DNA of 64,000 nt from Chloranthus sessilifolius (GCA_021018995.1 CM037587.1:17485366-17549365), one strand, 5' to 3'; positions 32,820 through 46,139 are shown, counted from the stretch's first letter. Notes: a model not told the origin generated them from the sequence alone. A program made the numbers and translations.

Positions 32820-33224
32820 TCAATCGATCAATCTCTATATTTGATCGATCAGATTCACATCTGATCGATCAACTCCTCATTTGATCGATCGGATGCCTTC
32901 CTCTTAGACAGATAGAACAAAGGAAGTTTGATCGATCAATCTTCATTTGATCGATCAGATTCTCAATTTGATTAATCAATTCCTATTCTTGATCGATCAA
33001 AACTAACCCCTCATCATTACAGAACATAGGCAAAATTGATCGATCAATTCCTCAATTTGATTGATCAATCCTTATGTTTGATCGATCGAATTTTCAAAGT
33101 CAGAATTTTAGAAAAATAGGGCTTCTGTTCTATAAGTGCTTATAAAATTTGATCGATCAAATCCCTTATTTGATCGATTAATCTTACTATTCGATCGATC
33201 AATTCTTAATTGATCGATCAGTTC
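32820..33224. repeat. TTGATCGATCAA array, left part
   Basis: About sixteen copies of TTTGATCGATCA(A/G) with spacers such as TCTTCAT and TTCCTCA. It resumes at 35572-35765 after the nested LTR. Position relative to the LTR start, with the insertion removed, is about 730-1330 bp. Confidence 0.85.
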
Positions 33225-35566
33225 TGTGACGACCCGACTTTTTCAATCCCTAAGGTATAGGAAAGGCCGATTCATCAACTTATTGATTTCTTAATAAGCC
33301 GTATCAAATAGAAGCCGCCAACATAACAATGATCTAAAGACAGAGGCAAAGCATAGAATAATCCAAAAACAAAAGCTTTTAACAACAAAATATATCACCA
33401 TGAGGAACCAAGAAGAACCATCGGTGATGGCCAATCCAACACCTAAAATAGTGGTTCACAATAATGGTTCCTCGAGTGATATCAAAAGAACAAAACAATG
33501 GCCTAGGGCCCAATATTCAAAGAATATTCTAACAAAAGTACCAAAAGAAGGGATCAAGAATCAAGGAAAAAACTCCTCAGCAGGTATATCCAATTCCTCC
33601 TCAGGAATGTAGTCGAAGTCCTCCAGATCCTCTGACCCTAGGTCAGTCTCAGCTCCTATGACGTATAGTCGAGGGTGAGCTAACAACAAAGCCCAATAGA
33701 GGAAACAGATCTATTTGCATTTCATTATAAGTAAAGGATTTCAAAAGACAGAAATCAGATCAAATATGGTTTTCAAATGATGCTTTACAAAGTAAATCTC
33801 CAGTTCTAATCATGAGTCAAAACTAGAATATTCATCTAATGTGTTCAAAAACTTCTGAATTAGCATACTTCTTGTCTTAAATTTATAACTTAATTTTATC
33901 TCCCAAATTTCCTATAGCATGAGAGCGGACTATGTGACCGATGGGAAACCCTACTGACTATCGTCGTTCATGAACCCATTTTCTGAAGTGCAACAAGCCC
34001 CTACGCTATGAGGGAAACTTGCGCCAAAGGAATTACCGTCAACACGGTTAGTAGAATCTAGGGCATTGTTCGTATGTACCTCAAATCGAATGCAAATGCT
34101 AACTTATATCAAAGCTTATTATTCATAATATATTACTGATTTTTCGGAGTTCTAATTCAAAAAATAACTGAGGTTTTGAGGTTCAAATTTCAAAGTTCTT
34201 AATCATAACAAAGTTTCCAAATTTCAGATTTGTGTCATATGTTCAGATTCTTATTCATGCTGTGTGCAAACAATGTTCCAAAATTTATGCTTCTTATTAA
34301 AACAGTCAAAACAGTTTCTACTTATAATAGAATGAAAATGAAATGTAGGGTTCCCCTACCTCAATAAGAAGGTTAAAAAACAAGCATAAGCAGTCCTTAC
34401 AAAGGACTCCCAATATTCAAAACCTACAAAGATTAACACTCTTAGTGTTAATATAGGACCAAAAGTCCAACCCAAAAGCTTGCCGAAAAAAAAAACCTAC
34501 AAAAATTTCAAAGGTCTGAAATAGGGCAGAATTCGACCCTTGAATTCAAATTCGTGGGTCGAATTTGAAATTCGATGGTCGAATTCAATTTCGACCCTCG
34601 AATTCTAAAAAATCTCATCAGGCATGAAAATCAGAAATTCGACCCTCGATTTTCAATTCGATGGTCGAATTCCAAATTCGACCCTCGAATTGGAAATCGA
34701 CCCTCGAATTTTGAAAATTACATCAGGCTTTAAAAATCACTTTTCGACCTTCGAATTTCAAATCGATGGTCGAATTCCAAATTCGACCCTCGAATTGGAA
34801 TTCGACCCTCAAATTTGTTCAGGTCGGTGGCTGTCAAAAATTTCATCCCCGGATTCTTTCTTTCTCATTCAACCACAACCTTCTTATCTTACTTAAACAC
34901 ACCACATTCTACTCTAAAAAAAACATAAATTTAAATGACACAAGGAGGTTTAAAGGCCTACCTCTTATAGTTTAAACCGTTGCTTCCGTTGCACCAAAAC
35001 ACGCACCGAAACCAATCTCCAAAGCTTATCGGTTTAGAACTTCAAATCAGTCCATCATAAACCTTTCTCTATTGCACATATCAGAACTACACAGTGACAT
35101 CCTCTCCCCTATCCTTCTCTTCCAATAGTCCTAACAGATCAGAATTCAAGCTCAAGGCTAAACAATGGTTGAGATGGGGAGAGGAATTTATTAACTTCTA
35201 TGATTCTAGGATCTAAGTGAGGCAAGGTTTGCAAGTTTATAAAATCCAACGAGAGGGAGAGAAGTTACACTTCTCTTTTAAACTCTCTTATAACCTAAAA
35301 ACCAAGCAAAAGCAAATATCTAGATTTTATATTTGCCATCTTATCCACTTAAATTGTAAAAAAAAATCTGTTGCTAAACACAAACACCAACCTTATTGTG
35401 TACGTCATCGATTACATGACTTGCACATATCTTCAGACAAAATCCTTTGACCATTAGTCTTATCATAGCCTTAGCTTACCAACAATCCAGAGAAATCCTT
35501 CAATAATTTTCGGACACGCTTACGGAGGTAAACGGAAAATAGGCCAAAAATATCAGGGATATTACA
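33225..35566 (-). mobile_element. Nested solo LTR, TSD AGTTC
   Basis: On the minus strand it starts TGTAATATCCCTGATATT (35566) and ends AAAGTCGGGTCGTCACA (33225), 2342 bp, with a perfect AGTTC duplication at 33220-33224 and 35567-35571. It splits the GATCGATC array of the older LTR, so it is the younger. It has its own array (34530-34815) with a different word. No internal region is left. Confidence 0.88.
34530..34815. repeat. AATTCGACCCTCGAATT array
   Basis: More than ten alternations of ATTCGACCCTCGAATT and AAATTCGATGGTCGAATT, each with arms AATTCGA/TCGAATT around a 2-4 base centre (strong hairpin potential). It lies 750-1040 bp from the LTR start. Confidence 0.85.
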
Positions 35567-35571
35567 AGTTC

Positions 35572-35765
35572 ACACTTGATCGATCACTCTCACATTTGAT
35601 TGATCGGTTCTATATTTGATTGATCAAATCATCAATTTGATCGATCGAGCATATGGGCCTGAACTTCTTAGAAACATTACCCTTCTATTCAAATGGGGCA
35701 TATATAATTCGATCGATCAAATCTCAAATTTGATCGATCGGATTACAGATTGATTGATCGGATAT
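35572..35765. repeat. TTGATCGATCAA array, right part
   Basis: This is the continuation of 32820-33224 beyond the nested solo LTR, with about nine copies. Confidence 0.85.
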
Positions 35766-36492
35766 GATAGTAAAGCTGTCATTAATGGGGTTGTTGAATC
35801 ATAACCCTTTCCAACCTTAACCTTTATGATTCTACACGAATCATTCAAGCATACTAAACACACGTATTTAATGACATCTAAACTACAGAACTAACTCACC
35901 TCTTTCGAAGGTTGTTTCTGTTGGCTCACGCAGCTTTTGGTTCGAGGTGGGTTTTGTATTGAAACTCGAGAGTTTGTCAAGGCGAGTTCTCAAATGAACC
36001 GAAGATTCAAACCCCCGCTAACGTACAGACGCGTATCGCCCTTCCCAAGCTGATTCGACGTCCACAAGTCGATTCCTTCACGCATAAAATCAGAAGGTCC
36101 GTAACCTAGGGTTTCTCGAGCTTGGCTCAGCAGTGGGAGTTCTCTAGCTATAGCTTTGTAGAAAGGGTTCAAAGCAAGGAGAAAAGGTATCAGGTATTCC
36201 CAACCTTCCTTCTCTTATAAGCTACAAATGGCAATTTCCAAAATATTTCCATCTCTTAGTCATTCACTTCGGTGTTGAGCTCACACACCACACTCAGGCA
36301 TGTCATATTGTACCAAAGGTACAATTAGATCTCAGATTCGGGTAACATGTGACCTCTCACTTCACACGCTCACGGATTAAAAGTCTTAATATATAAATAT
36401 TCCTATTTTCAAAATTTAAATTTATCTCGTTTTTCATGCCAGGCACGAATACCAAAGTAGTCAGAAGGTTTAAAAAATTTAGGGTCGTTGCA

Positions 36493-37826
36493 CCTTAAGT
36501 CTTGAGATGAGGTAAAAGTGATCAAGAAGACTCTGAAGCACCATAGCAGATGAAATGTCCTCCTTCATAATAAGGAATAAATTATCAACAAATATTAAGT
36601 GTGAGGTCGAATTGCAATTAGCATATTTCAAAGGTATAATATTCCTTTGCTCAATCTGTTCTTCAAGGAGTCATGTGAAGACTTTCATTACAAGAGTGAA
36701 TATGAGGGGAGATAAGGGATCTCCTTGTCGAATACCGCACCTGCTTCCAAAGTACCCTTGAGGGGTGCCATTGATCAGGAGAGAGAACATCGGAGTAGTA
36801 ATGCATTCCTTGATCCATTGCAGCCATATGTCATCAAAGCCCAGTTGTTGAAAGATAGAAATAATAAAGTCCCATCTGACTTTGTTAAAAACCTTTTGAA
36901 GATCAATCTTTGTGCAGAAAGCTTTTAGTCCAGAGGAAAGGTGAAAGTTTCTAACCAACTCATGTGCCATCAAGATGTTCTCTGTAATTTTACGGCCTTT
37001 GATGAAAGTCGATTGATTCCAGCTTACAAGAGAGGGGAGCACCAAAGCTAGGCGATTAGAAATGATCTTTGTAATCACCTTTTAAAGAAAGTTACATAAA
37101 GCAATTGGACGAAATTTATCAATGGTGTTAGCTCCTAATTCTTTGGGAATAAGCTTAAAAAAAGTAGAGTTAAGAGATTTCGGGAAACGCCTTTCGACAA
37201 ATAAATAACATACCGAATTGATGACATCGACACCAACAATATCCCATAAAGTTTGGAAAAATTCTGCAAAGAAGCAGTCGGGGCGAGGAGCTTTGTTTTT
37301 GGGAGAATTAAGAATAACATTCTCTCTTTCCTTATCGGTGACCTCCCGCGAAAGAATAGACACTTGCATCAGGCTGAGCTTGTTCTTCAATGGAATAATA
37401 GAAACAGGATCCTGGGAAGAAGGTGCATAGATATTTTGATAGTGCTTGATCACAATATCACCAATACGATGAAGATTAACGATTCTTTCACCAGAAGGGA
37501 GAAGAAGTTCGAAGAAGGTGTTACTCAAAATCCGTGAAGTTATTGTGGAGTAGAAAAATTTGGTGTTCGAGTCCCCGGATTCTACCCATTGAACTCTAGA
37601 TTTTTGTCGAACAAAACTCTCTTCAATAGTGAGTTCCTTATTGAGACTGATCACTGCTTCTTTTTCAGCCATAATCAAATCATCATGGGGCTGCAGAGGA
37701 TTTATTTTATGTTGAATATCATGAAGGGAACTTCTAGCAACATCAATTCGAGCGTGAACAGAGCGAAAGGATGTATTGTTCCAAATTCTAATATCTGAGC
37801 ACAAGCATTTTAGTTTCTGCTGAGAG
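36493..37826 (-). pseudogene. LINE reverse transcriptase fragment
   Basis: Two minus-strand frames (37804-37082, 37078-36671) give the region before and into the reverse transcriptase of an L1-type LINE. Visible are NKAPRPDCFFAEFFQ, FKLIPKELGANTIDKFRPIA, LCNFL, FIKGRKITENILMAHELV and GIRQGDPLSPLIF. The catalytic FADD block reads FVDN near 36580-36592, so an active-site aspartate is lost. Reading stops at 36492 where a Tekay-like LTR inserted. Sequence is collinear with 43950-45330 of the longer LINE but lacks the endonuclease and ORF1; the homology ends abruptly at 37826 as in 5'-truncated insertions. Confidence 0.85.
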
Positions 37827-38395
37827 AATATTTTTTCTTAAGGTCTGATAGGTTTTAATGGTTCAAAGCTGCTGAGAGGATGTTGATTTTCATAAATTAA
37901 AGAGAGGATAGAGAAAATGGTTCAAAGCTTCTTTGTTCACAAATTCTCATGATTTGGCTTGTGTTTTTCTGCATATCAACTTTGTTTATGCTAACTATGT
38001 GATTCACTTGTTGTACATTATGTAAGGGAATATGCTTGCCTAGCATGTTGTAATGCATTTAGATTGCATGCCAAACACATCAAGAATATACTTTCAACTC
38101 CAACAAGTCTTTAATGAATCAAAAGATGAAACAGTCCCTTACTAAAAAAATGACAAACTCCAAAACCTTGTGCCTCCTTCCTGCTTGGGTGCCAATGGAA
38201 CCGGCAGTCACTGAAGAGTTGCCCTATCATGGGTCCTCCAAAAACCTAGCTCTCCATCATCTCCAAACCTAGACTTGTTGCCTTTCAAGAGAGGGACAAG
38301 GCCCTATTTACCTCCCTAAAGAAACAGAAATGCTATTTCTTAGAAGCCAATATTAGAATAATAAATGACAATTTCAGAAATTACATGAGACAGGG
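37827..38395. other. Sequence without recognised gene
   Basis: Nothing supportable is seen. The text has no long frame, known repeat terminus or RNA gene. Confidence 0.5.
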
Positions 38396-38670
38396 ATCGT
38401 GGTGCGTCTCTGCTCGCTTGGATGAAGAAGTCAATACATGTAAGGGAATTGAATGAGGTGGTGGACAGTCTAGCTAGGGAAAGGGTGTTATGGAACTCTT
38501 TATGTGTGGTGCAGCATGTCACCCGCATCTAATTTGATGCAATTTAGCTAGTTGATATTGTGAGGCTCTTTGTGGACGTTTCATTTGATTGATGTATATC
38601 ATATTTAACTTATTCTTACACCTTGAGTTTCTTATTTAAATAAGATGGTTACTCTTGAAAAATAAAAGAT
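38396..38670 (+). pseudogene. LINE RNase H tail fragment
   Basis: Plus-strand codons from 38400 read GASLLAWMKKSIHVRELNEVVDSLARE, which resembles the end of the RNase H domain in plant LINEs, where a conserved Asp-Leu-Ala motif follows an N-rich helix. About 150 bp of untranslated AT-rich text and AAAATAAAAG (38660) follow. It is on the opposite strand to the other LINEs and is too short for firm identification. Confidence 0.4.
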
Positions 38671-39863
38671 GTTTTCTACTTCCCAAGAATCCGTCTTCTT
38701 CCACTCACCAGGGCCATTTATGTCTAATAACTGTCATATTTAATCTCGTTAATCCTAATGCTTAAGTCCCCAAACCTTTAGAATAATACATGTCATCCCA
38801 TTCCACAGGTTGGTACATTTTATTCTTCTCACATCCACTCCAAAATAACTCCTTTTGATCATTCCAAATGATCTGCCTCTCTCCTACAGGGCAATGAAAC
38901 ATTGACATGAATTCACTCGGAAGTTCGAGTGGGAAGATCTTATAAGAGTTACATGACATCTAGAAAATAGAAAATTGTTTTCCATGAAGCTAAATAACCT
39001 TTCAAATCCTTTTGCCAGCTGAGCCGAAAATTTTTTGTGCACTTTCCACTCGTATATGCAATCCAAAATAAATTGACAGCGGCAATCCCTTCTTACGATC
39101 AAAACCACCAGCTACCCGTCATGAAGTGAATTCGAGTTGTAAAATGTTCTTAAAGGATCCCTGCCGCTAGCTTTTTATTAATGTAAGTGTCATCTATGAT
39201 GGAAATGCTGCTACTTTATATGGTAGGATACCTCTTTATTCTCATCTGCATATGCATATGACAATTAAAAATAGCCAAGTCCTTATCTTGCAATTTTTTT
39301 TTAATGCCCATGTCTATTAGGGCACCGATGTTCATTTTCCATATCTATGTTTTAGAAATCTGCGGAGTAACTTAAGTTGTAACTATTTCTTCATCCATAT
39401 CTCAGTTTCCATAACTGCAACCTGCCCTAGTTCCATATCTGGGAACTGCTCAATGGTATCTGGTATTGGGTCATTCTCACCTTATTCAAGTCCTACGAAG
39501 CTCTTCCTTCACTTGTCCTTGTCAGCCAGTTGTTGGAGTTTCTGCCAAGCACTTTAACTATTGTTACATATTTCTGCAAAGCCAACTCCAAATAGATGGG
39601 ATATGGCTGTGATGATGATGATGACGATGTCTGATTATTTAATGGGACCACTCCATTGCTAGCCTTATTAGGCATTTGGGAAATCTCCTATTTCTTGATT
39701 TTAAGTAACCTTAAATTCTCAACTGCATGTCTCTGCGAGAAGTTCTAGTTTGGAGCAATTTTTATTGTTATTTATGGTGCCATTTAGTGACTATTTTTCA
39801 GAGAAACAAATAAAGTAATTATTTGATGTAACTCTAACTAGTTATTACATTGTTTATTTGCAG
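38671..39863. other. Sequence without firm gene; possible SINE-like 3' end near 39585
   Basis: Minus-strand frames at 38762-38959 and 38884-39108 have no features I recognise. GATGGGATATGGCTGTGATG followed by a GATGATGAC run (39595-39635) resembles the 3' end of common plant SINEs, but no promoter boxes or duplications were found. The last part is probably the intron ahead of the MVD exon at 39864. Confidence 0.35.
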
Positions 39864-40478
39864 TTTTTACCCTTGCAAAACTAATGAACGTGAAAGAAGA
39901 TAGTGGAGAACTTTCCTCTATCGCAAGGTTTGCCCTTACAAGTTATCATATCTATGTTACAGATGACAAATCGCATGTGCATGTGTATATACATCTGCAT
40001 ATTCTTGCTCAAGTTTATTTATGTGCTTGTCTGGATCCACACACATGATGTGCTTTGTTGAAATAAAAACTCTCAAACAATTATCATGGGTGTTGTTTTC
40101 TTACTTTCCATTGCTTAGAAAGTTCAAAACAGTACTATTTCCCTTATCATGATATACAAATTCACATTGAGAAAGGAATAATTATTATAATCTTTTTTTA
40201 ATTTATCACAGGCAAGGATCAGGCAGTGCTTGTCGCAGTCTTTATGGTGGATTTGTCAAGTGGACCATGGGAAATGTAAGGTTGAATTTTGACATTCTAC
40301 TTGTTTGCTTACTGATGACAATTTGTGAATAATTTCAGTCATCATCCCATCATTGCAGTGCCCAGTTCTGATTTTATTTTATTTTTCTCATGCCAAGGAT
40401 GCGACTGGAAGTGACAGCATTGCTGTTCAACTTGCAAGTGAGACACATTGGGATGAACTCGTTATAATTATTGCAGTG
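39864..40478 (+). pseudogene. MVD: Mevalonate diphosphate decarboxylase gene fragment (three internal exons)
   Basis: Three exons with proper AG/GT borders: 39864-39927, 40212-40275 and 40398-40478. Together they read [42 protein letters not shown], then DATGSDSIAVQLASETHWDE and LVIIIAV. This is the middle of plant mevalonate diphosphate decarboxylase, the ATP-dependent enzyme that makes isopentenyl diphosphate in the mevalonate pathway. The GSGSACRS loop is the family's phosphate-binding motif. Exon phases join without shifts. The preceding and following exons are absent from the window: upstream lies LINE debris, and downstream, after 1.2 kb, an exon of a different gene. It is therefore a fragment, probably captured or left by rearrangement. 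Identification is from recalled family sequence and is strong; loss of function is inferred from missing exons. Confidence 0.85.
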
Positions 40479-41701
40479 GTATGTGGTATTCTTCTATCAC
40501 ACTTTCTATCAGTTGATAGTTTAACTGGTTGCACGTTTGCAGTATATTTCCATTTTCCAAATGCTGGTTTGCATTTAATATAGTATTTTCTAGTCATCTG
40601 TGACTTTATGTTTTGGTCCCTGATGTTTGTTTACGTATCAAAGTTTTTGAAGTAGAACTTGTTGATTAGTCATGCACACCAATTTTGAGTAACCTATAGA
40701 ACCTACGGGAACAATGAATTAAAGGGAGCCTACTTGTTCTTCTGTACCCTCCACTTTTCTTTCTTAATACTTTCCCGATTGATTCAAATCGCTCAATGCT
40801 CCTGCAGGTTTTACAAACTTCTCCTTTTTCTCCCTAACCATATATATTGAATTTGTACTTTTGATCATCTAGAATCATCTATAATGCCTGTCCCATGAGT
40901 GGAAAATGTACATGTTTCAATTTTTGTGGCTTCACATCTTTTTTTTAAAAAATCTTTTCAATTGCTCAAACCTTGTTTTGAAGTTTATTAAAAAATGGAC
41001 TTGCTCCTTGATTATTGTTGTTCAATAATTTACTTGTTTACCACGGCTTTCCAATTATATTTTTCAGAGTTTATTGGGTCTTAAACTGGGCCAGAACAGG
41101 GGTAGTAAGGGGATAAATTTGATTTTAAAATAAGTCCATGTGACCGCATTAAGGTGGTCACGTGCAGTGTTTCTCAAGGAACAATTTATTGAGATTGGTT
41201 CTCGATAACCTCAGTTTTCTTTGGGATTTCGAGTCTTAGCAAGTAAGGGGACTCTCGGCGGTTAAAACTTTATAATTGTGAAAGCTCTCAAGTCCAAGAG
41301 AGTAGGACATTTGGGCTGGTTAAAACTTTATAACAACATAAGGAATTAGACTCCAAATCTGCACAAGAACACTACCTCAAAATGAGGGAAAAACCACTGG
41401 CTCTTTAACCTATTGGGTCAACATTTAAAACTATGAACTAAAAAAATAAATAAATAAACAAAAGTAAATCTTTGAACAAATTTAGTATCTATATGAATCA
41501 AAACATGCAAAAAAGTCACTTTTTAGTTCTCTCAATCTTTGGTTAAAAAGTTCTCAATGTGAATCCAAACTTTTTTTAAAAATCTCAAACATATATATTA
41601 CTTGTTTTGAAAATTTAAAAAAAATTGTTTACTTGTTTTAGTAATTTTTTAATGCTTTTACCCCTTTTAAAATATTTTTTCTAAAAAAATTAATTTGTCA
41701 G
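40479..41701. other. Intron-like sequence between MVD and SAC3A-like exons
   Basis: It begins with the donor GTATGT and ends with an acceptor-like TTAATTTGTCAG (41701). I looked for the next MVD exon (SSRQKETSSTSGM-like) and did not find it. AT-rich throughout. Confidence 0.5.
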
Positions 41702-42026
41702 ATGAATGGTCTTTGCTATTCCACATAATTCACGCTTTAACAAGCAGGCCTCTGGGAAGTGTGAAAGTAAGGATGGATGGAGCAAGTTCCTTCCATCACA
41801 ACAGCGAACTCTTCCGTATAATAGTGCCCAGAAGTCAGTTAAGAAGCAGCGTCTTTGTGATGGTTTAAATGCTATTGAAAATGGTTTAAATTCTAGTGAT
41901 AGCGATAAGGAGCAGGGTTTGACAGCATACTATTCAAGTGCACTTAGCACTAGCAAATTTTTTTTTTTTTTTTGATAATTAAAGGGGTTGCAGGGGCCCT
42001 ACCCTTTTATTGAAAAAGAGAGATGA

Positions 42027-45000
42027 TTACATACAATAATGAGTACAAATCAAACCGTCTCTTATACGAGAGTTAAGAAGGGGAGAAATATTATAACCAA
42101 ACCACCGGATAACATCATTTACATCCATACCGATTTGAGCAAGGAGATCAGCGCTAAATTTCATCTCTCTCCAAATGTGTTGAAAGGAGCAACAATTGAA
42201 GTGTTGGGCCAGTGAGTTTACCATCCGTGGAGAGAATGTGTAATGCCATGGTATTGAGCAATAATTTGTGATACAATGAATGGCAAGGAGAGAGTCAGAT
42301 TCAACTATTAGATTTGTAAGTTGAAGAGAAGTCGCAAGATGAAGTCCCTGTTGAATTGCATTAATTTCAGCATGGGTAATATCGTATGCTATAGTTGGGC
42401 CATGAAAACTAGCAATATGGTTGCCATTGTGATCTCTGAGAATGCCGCCGATGCTATATTTATCCCCCACCATTGATGCGTCAAAGTTTAACTTTATAGA
42501 ACCAATCGGAGGAGGTGTCCATTGACAGTGAATAGGAACATTAGGACTCTTTGGCGCACATACCCATTGGGTGGAGTTGCAAGAATCAAGAATGTTAATA
42601 CTATGAGTTTTAATGGAGACATCTTCAACAATTCTATCTAAGATGACTCGTTTGTGTGAAATCGAATCTTCAAAAATGCGACTATTTCTTTCTTTCCAAA
42701 TATGCCAAATTGAAGCAGCGAAGGCAATCCTTATCAGTGAGGCGTGATTATCATTACTTTTACATTTCTCCATGCAGTAATTGATCTCATCAGAAAAATT
42801 CCTGATAGTTCTTTTCACAATACGAAGCCTATGAAGAATAGAGCGCCATATCCAACTAGAGAAAGAACATTTGAAGAGATGATTATGATCTTCAGAATGA
42901 GACCAACAAAGAACACATCGTGAAGGGATAGTAATGCCTCTTTTAACAAGATTGTCAATGGTAAGAAGTTTTCCTTGGATGGCAAGCCAAGCATAAAAGG
43001 CATGTTTAGGGATTTTTTGTGGATGCCAAATGAAGGAGTTCCAAGGAACACTAGGGGAATCTGGTTTGAAGCATTTCCAAGCAGCTTTGAGAGAGAAATT
43101 ACCAGATGAAGTAGATTTCCATATAATCTTGTCTTGGGTGTTGGCCATCGGGGGAGGGTGCTCAATAACCTATTTCCAAGCATCTTCCAATCTTCTAGTA
43201 GGCGGCGTAGGGAGTATTCAGGCCCCAATATTGTAGAGATCCGAAACCAAGGCATTTTCATTGATACCCGATTGTAACATGGAGCGTCGACCATATTTTT
43301 GGATAAGAGTACCATTTTCTAGCCAAGGGTCACTCCAAAATTTGGTGGAGGTGCCATCACCAATGATTACTTGGAATTGAGATTTTATAGAATCCCGGAC
43401 CCTCATAATACCTTTCCAAGCATGAGAACAACTATTAGGGAGAGAGCAACTCCAAACATCTGAAGGAACAATATACCTTGAAGTGCACCAGTTAGCCCAT
43501 AAATAATTTCTAGAAACCAGATTCCAAAAGATCTTTGAAAGACCCGCGTTGTTCCAATCAACAATTCTTCGCAATTCAAGGCCCCCATTAGTTATCGGCT
43601 TGCAAATACGATTCCAACTAATAGGGTGAAGCGAATGGGCCAAAGAAGGCTCCCTCCAAAGGAATCTACAGAATAATTGCTCAATTTTTTGAATGATTTT
43701 TCTTGGAAGATAGAATGCCCCGGACCAGTAGATCTGATAGCTGCTATGAGCCGATTTTATAAGCTCAACCCTACCCGCATAAGAGAGAAGAGTACTTTTC
43801 CAACCAGCCAGTCGATTTTGGATCTTGTCAATGAGTGGACAGCAAGTAGAGGAGGACATCTTGCCAAAAAATAAAGGAAGACCCAAATACTTGATCGGAA
43901 GAGATCCTTCAGAAAAGCGGAGCGCCGAGATGATTTTACTTTGGAGGGAGGAAGCTTCACTACATAGAATGGTGCTTTTCGAATCGTTCACCTTAAGACC
44001 AGAGATGAGGTGAAATCTATCAAGGAGACCACGAAGCGTCGAAGCAGATGGAATGTCCTCCTTCAAAATAATGAATAAATCATCTGCAAATATTAAGTGT
44101 GAGATCAAAGGGTAGTTTGCATGCTTCAAAGGTAAGATTCTCTTTTGATCAATATGTTCTTCAAGAAGGCAAGTGAAGACTTTCATTACTAGAGTGAATG
44201 TGAGGGGAGATAAGGGATATCCTTGTCGAATACCGCAACTGGTTCCAAAGTAGCCTTGTGGGGAGCCGTTGATCAGAAGCGAAAACATTGGAGTGGTAAT
44301 ACATTCCTTGATCCATTGCAGCCATATGTCATCGAAGCCCAGTTGATGAAAGATAGAGATGATAAATTCCCATCTGACTTTGTCAAAAGCCTTTTGGAGA
44401 TCAACCTTTGCGCAGAATGCTTTAGGGCCAGAATTAAGGTGAAAGTTTCTAACCAACTCATGTACCATCAAGATGTTCTCTGTAATTTTTCGGCCTTTGA
44501 TGAAAGCCGATTGATTCTAGCTTACAAGAGATGGAAGCACTAGAGCCAAGCGATTTGAAATGATCTTTGTAATTACCTTAAATAGAAAATTACATAAAGC
44601 AATTGGACGGAATCTGTCAATGGTGTTAGCTCCTATCTCCTTAGGAATAAGCTTCAAAAAAGTAGAGTTTAAAGATTTCGGGAGACGTCTTTTGACAAAG
44701 AAATAGCGTACCGAATTGATGACATCGGCGCCAACAATATCCCAAAAAGTTTGAAAGAATTCTGCAGAGAAACCATCAGGTCCAGGAACTTTGTTCTTGG
44801 GGGATGTAAAAATAACACTTCTTATCTCCTCATCAGTAATCGCACGCGAAAGAATAGAAGCTTGTAGAGGGTTGAGCTTGTTCTTGAATGGAATAATAGG
44901 AATGGGATCTTGGGTTGAAGGGGTATAGATATTTTGATAGTGCATGATTGCAATATCACCTATACGTTGAGGATCAACAATTCTTTCACTAGATGGGAGA

Positions 45001-46139
45001 AGAAGCTCGAAGAAGGTGTTGCTGGAAATCTAGGAGGCGATTGTGGAGTAGAAAATTTTTGTGTCCGAGTCTCTAGCATCTAGCCATTGAATTCTGGCTT
45101 TCTGGCGAATAAAACTCTCTTCAATATTGAGTTCCTTATTAAGGCTTAGCACTGCTTCTTTTTCAGCGACAATCAAATCATTGCGGGGCTGCATGGGATT
45201 GATTTGATGTTGAATATCCTGAAGGGCACTTCTAGCAATATCGATGCAAGCATGTATGGAGCCAAAGGAAGAATTGTTCCAGTGTCTAATATCCGAGCGC
45301 AAACATTTCAGTTTCTGCTGAATTTTAAAGATCGGATGCCCCTTAGTAGGCTCAGCCCACCTCTTTACAACAAGGTCACGGAAGCCATCCTGTCCACTCC
45401 AAATATTGAAATATTTCAAAGGTTTTGAGCCTTTCGGATAGGAGTTTTTTCCTTGAATGAAAAGGAGAGAATGATCAGACAAGCCTGGTTCTTTATAGTC
45501 AACAGTCATGTTTGCAAAAATATTCTTCCAGTCATGATTAACCAAAATACGGTCAAGTTTACAAGCAATAAATCGGGAGGAGCTTTTTTTATTTGACCAA
45601 GACCATGATTGCCCAATGCTTCTCATATCGGAGAGATTGCAATTATTAAATTCAGATAGGGTTTGAATAGGGATGCTGTGACCACCAAATTTTTTTGAAG
45701 TATAATGAACTGAATTGAAGTTGCCCCCTACGATCCAAGGAGATTGAATAGTAGAAGAGAAGTCATGAAGATCCGCCCAGAGAAAGTGCCGGTCAGTAGC
45801 AAGATTGAACCCATAAACAGCCGAAAGGTGGAATTCGAAGCCATCAGCTTTCTTAGAACATGGCAATGGATGGCTTGGCTTTTTTCACGGATTTTAGTGA
45901 AGGCGAAGAGCCGTGGATTCCACAAAATCCAAATTCGTCCAAAATTATGAGAAGTATAATTGTCCATGATGTCCCAGTCACGACTAAACCATCATTTGAT
46001 CTTATCTGCCTTTGCTAGTTGAATTCGAGTTTCCGTAATACAAAGGATTCCAATATCAAGCTTTTTCACAATATTCCTTAATTCAAGCTGCTTGTTGATA
46101 TGGCCTAACCCCCGAACGTTCCAAAAAAGGTAATTCATT
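42027..46139 (-). pseudogene. LINE ORF2: endonuclease, reverse transcriptase, RNase H
   Basis: It starts at 46139 with MNYLFWNVRGLGH. The APE-type endonuclease shows LGIDxCITETRI-like ILCITETRI (catalytic Glu), WIVGGNFNSV, LDRILVNHDW and LSDHSLLF. Reverse transcriptase spans about 44945-43218 with FIKGRKITEN, GIRQGYPLSPL and the intact FADDLF catalytic block near 44070-44090. A zinc-binding RT-associated region (CVLCWSHSEDHNHLFKC, about 42830-42930) follows, then an RNase H domain (42530-42030) with LNFDASM, THAEINAI and VESDSLLAIH supplying its acidic residues. About five lesions break the frame: a TGA after ADKIK (about 46010), stops or shifts near 45850, 45030, 44515 and 43150-43220. The enzyme is dead, but decay is modest compared with neighbouring elements. 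Confidence 0.88.

Larger units (their letters stand above)
31488..36492 (-). mobile_element. Tekay/Del-like 5' LTR interrupted by a nested solo LTR
   Basis: On the minus strand it starts TGCAACGACCCTAAATTTTT (36492) and ends GGGCTGTCACA (31488). Without the nested LTR it is about 2.66 kb. It carries a TTGATCGATCAA array split by the insertion (32820-33224 and 35572-35765) and GGATATCC-type words near 32440-32480. Its start abuts minus-strand LINE RT sequence in the middle of a codon series, so it inserted into that LINE. The small frames inside (for example 31489-31848) have no family features. Confidence 0.75.

Noticed and set aside
44223..44543. Plus-strand frames opposite the LINE RT
   Set aside because: They are shadows of the minus-strand RT codons, which show clear catalytic motifs.
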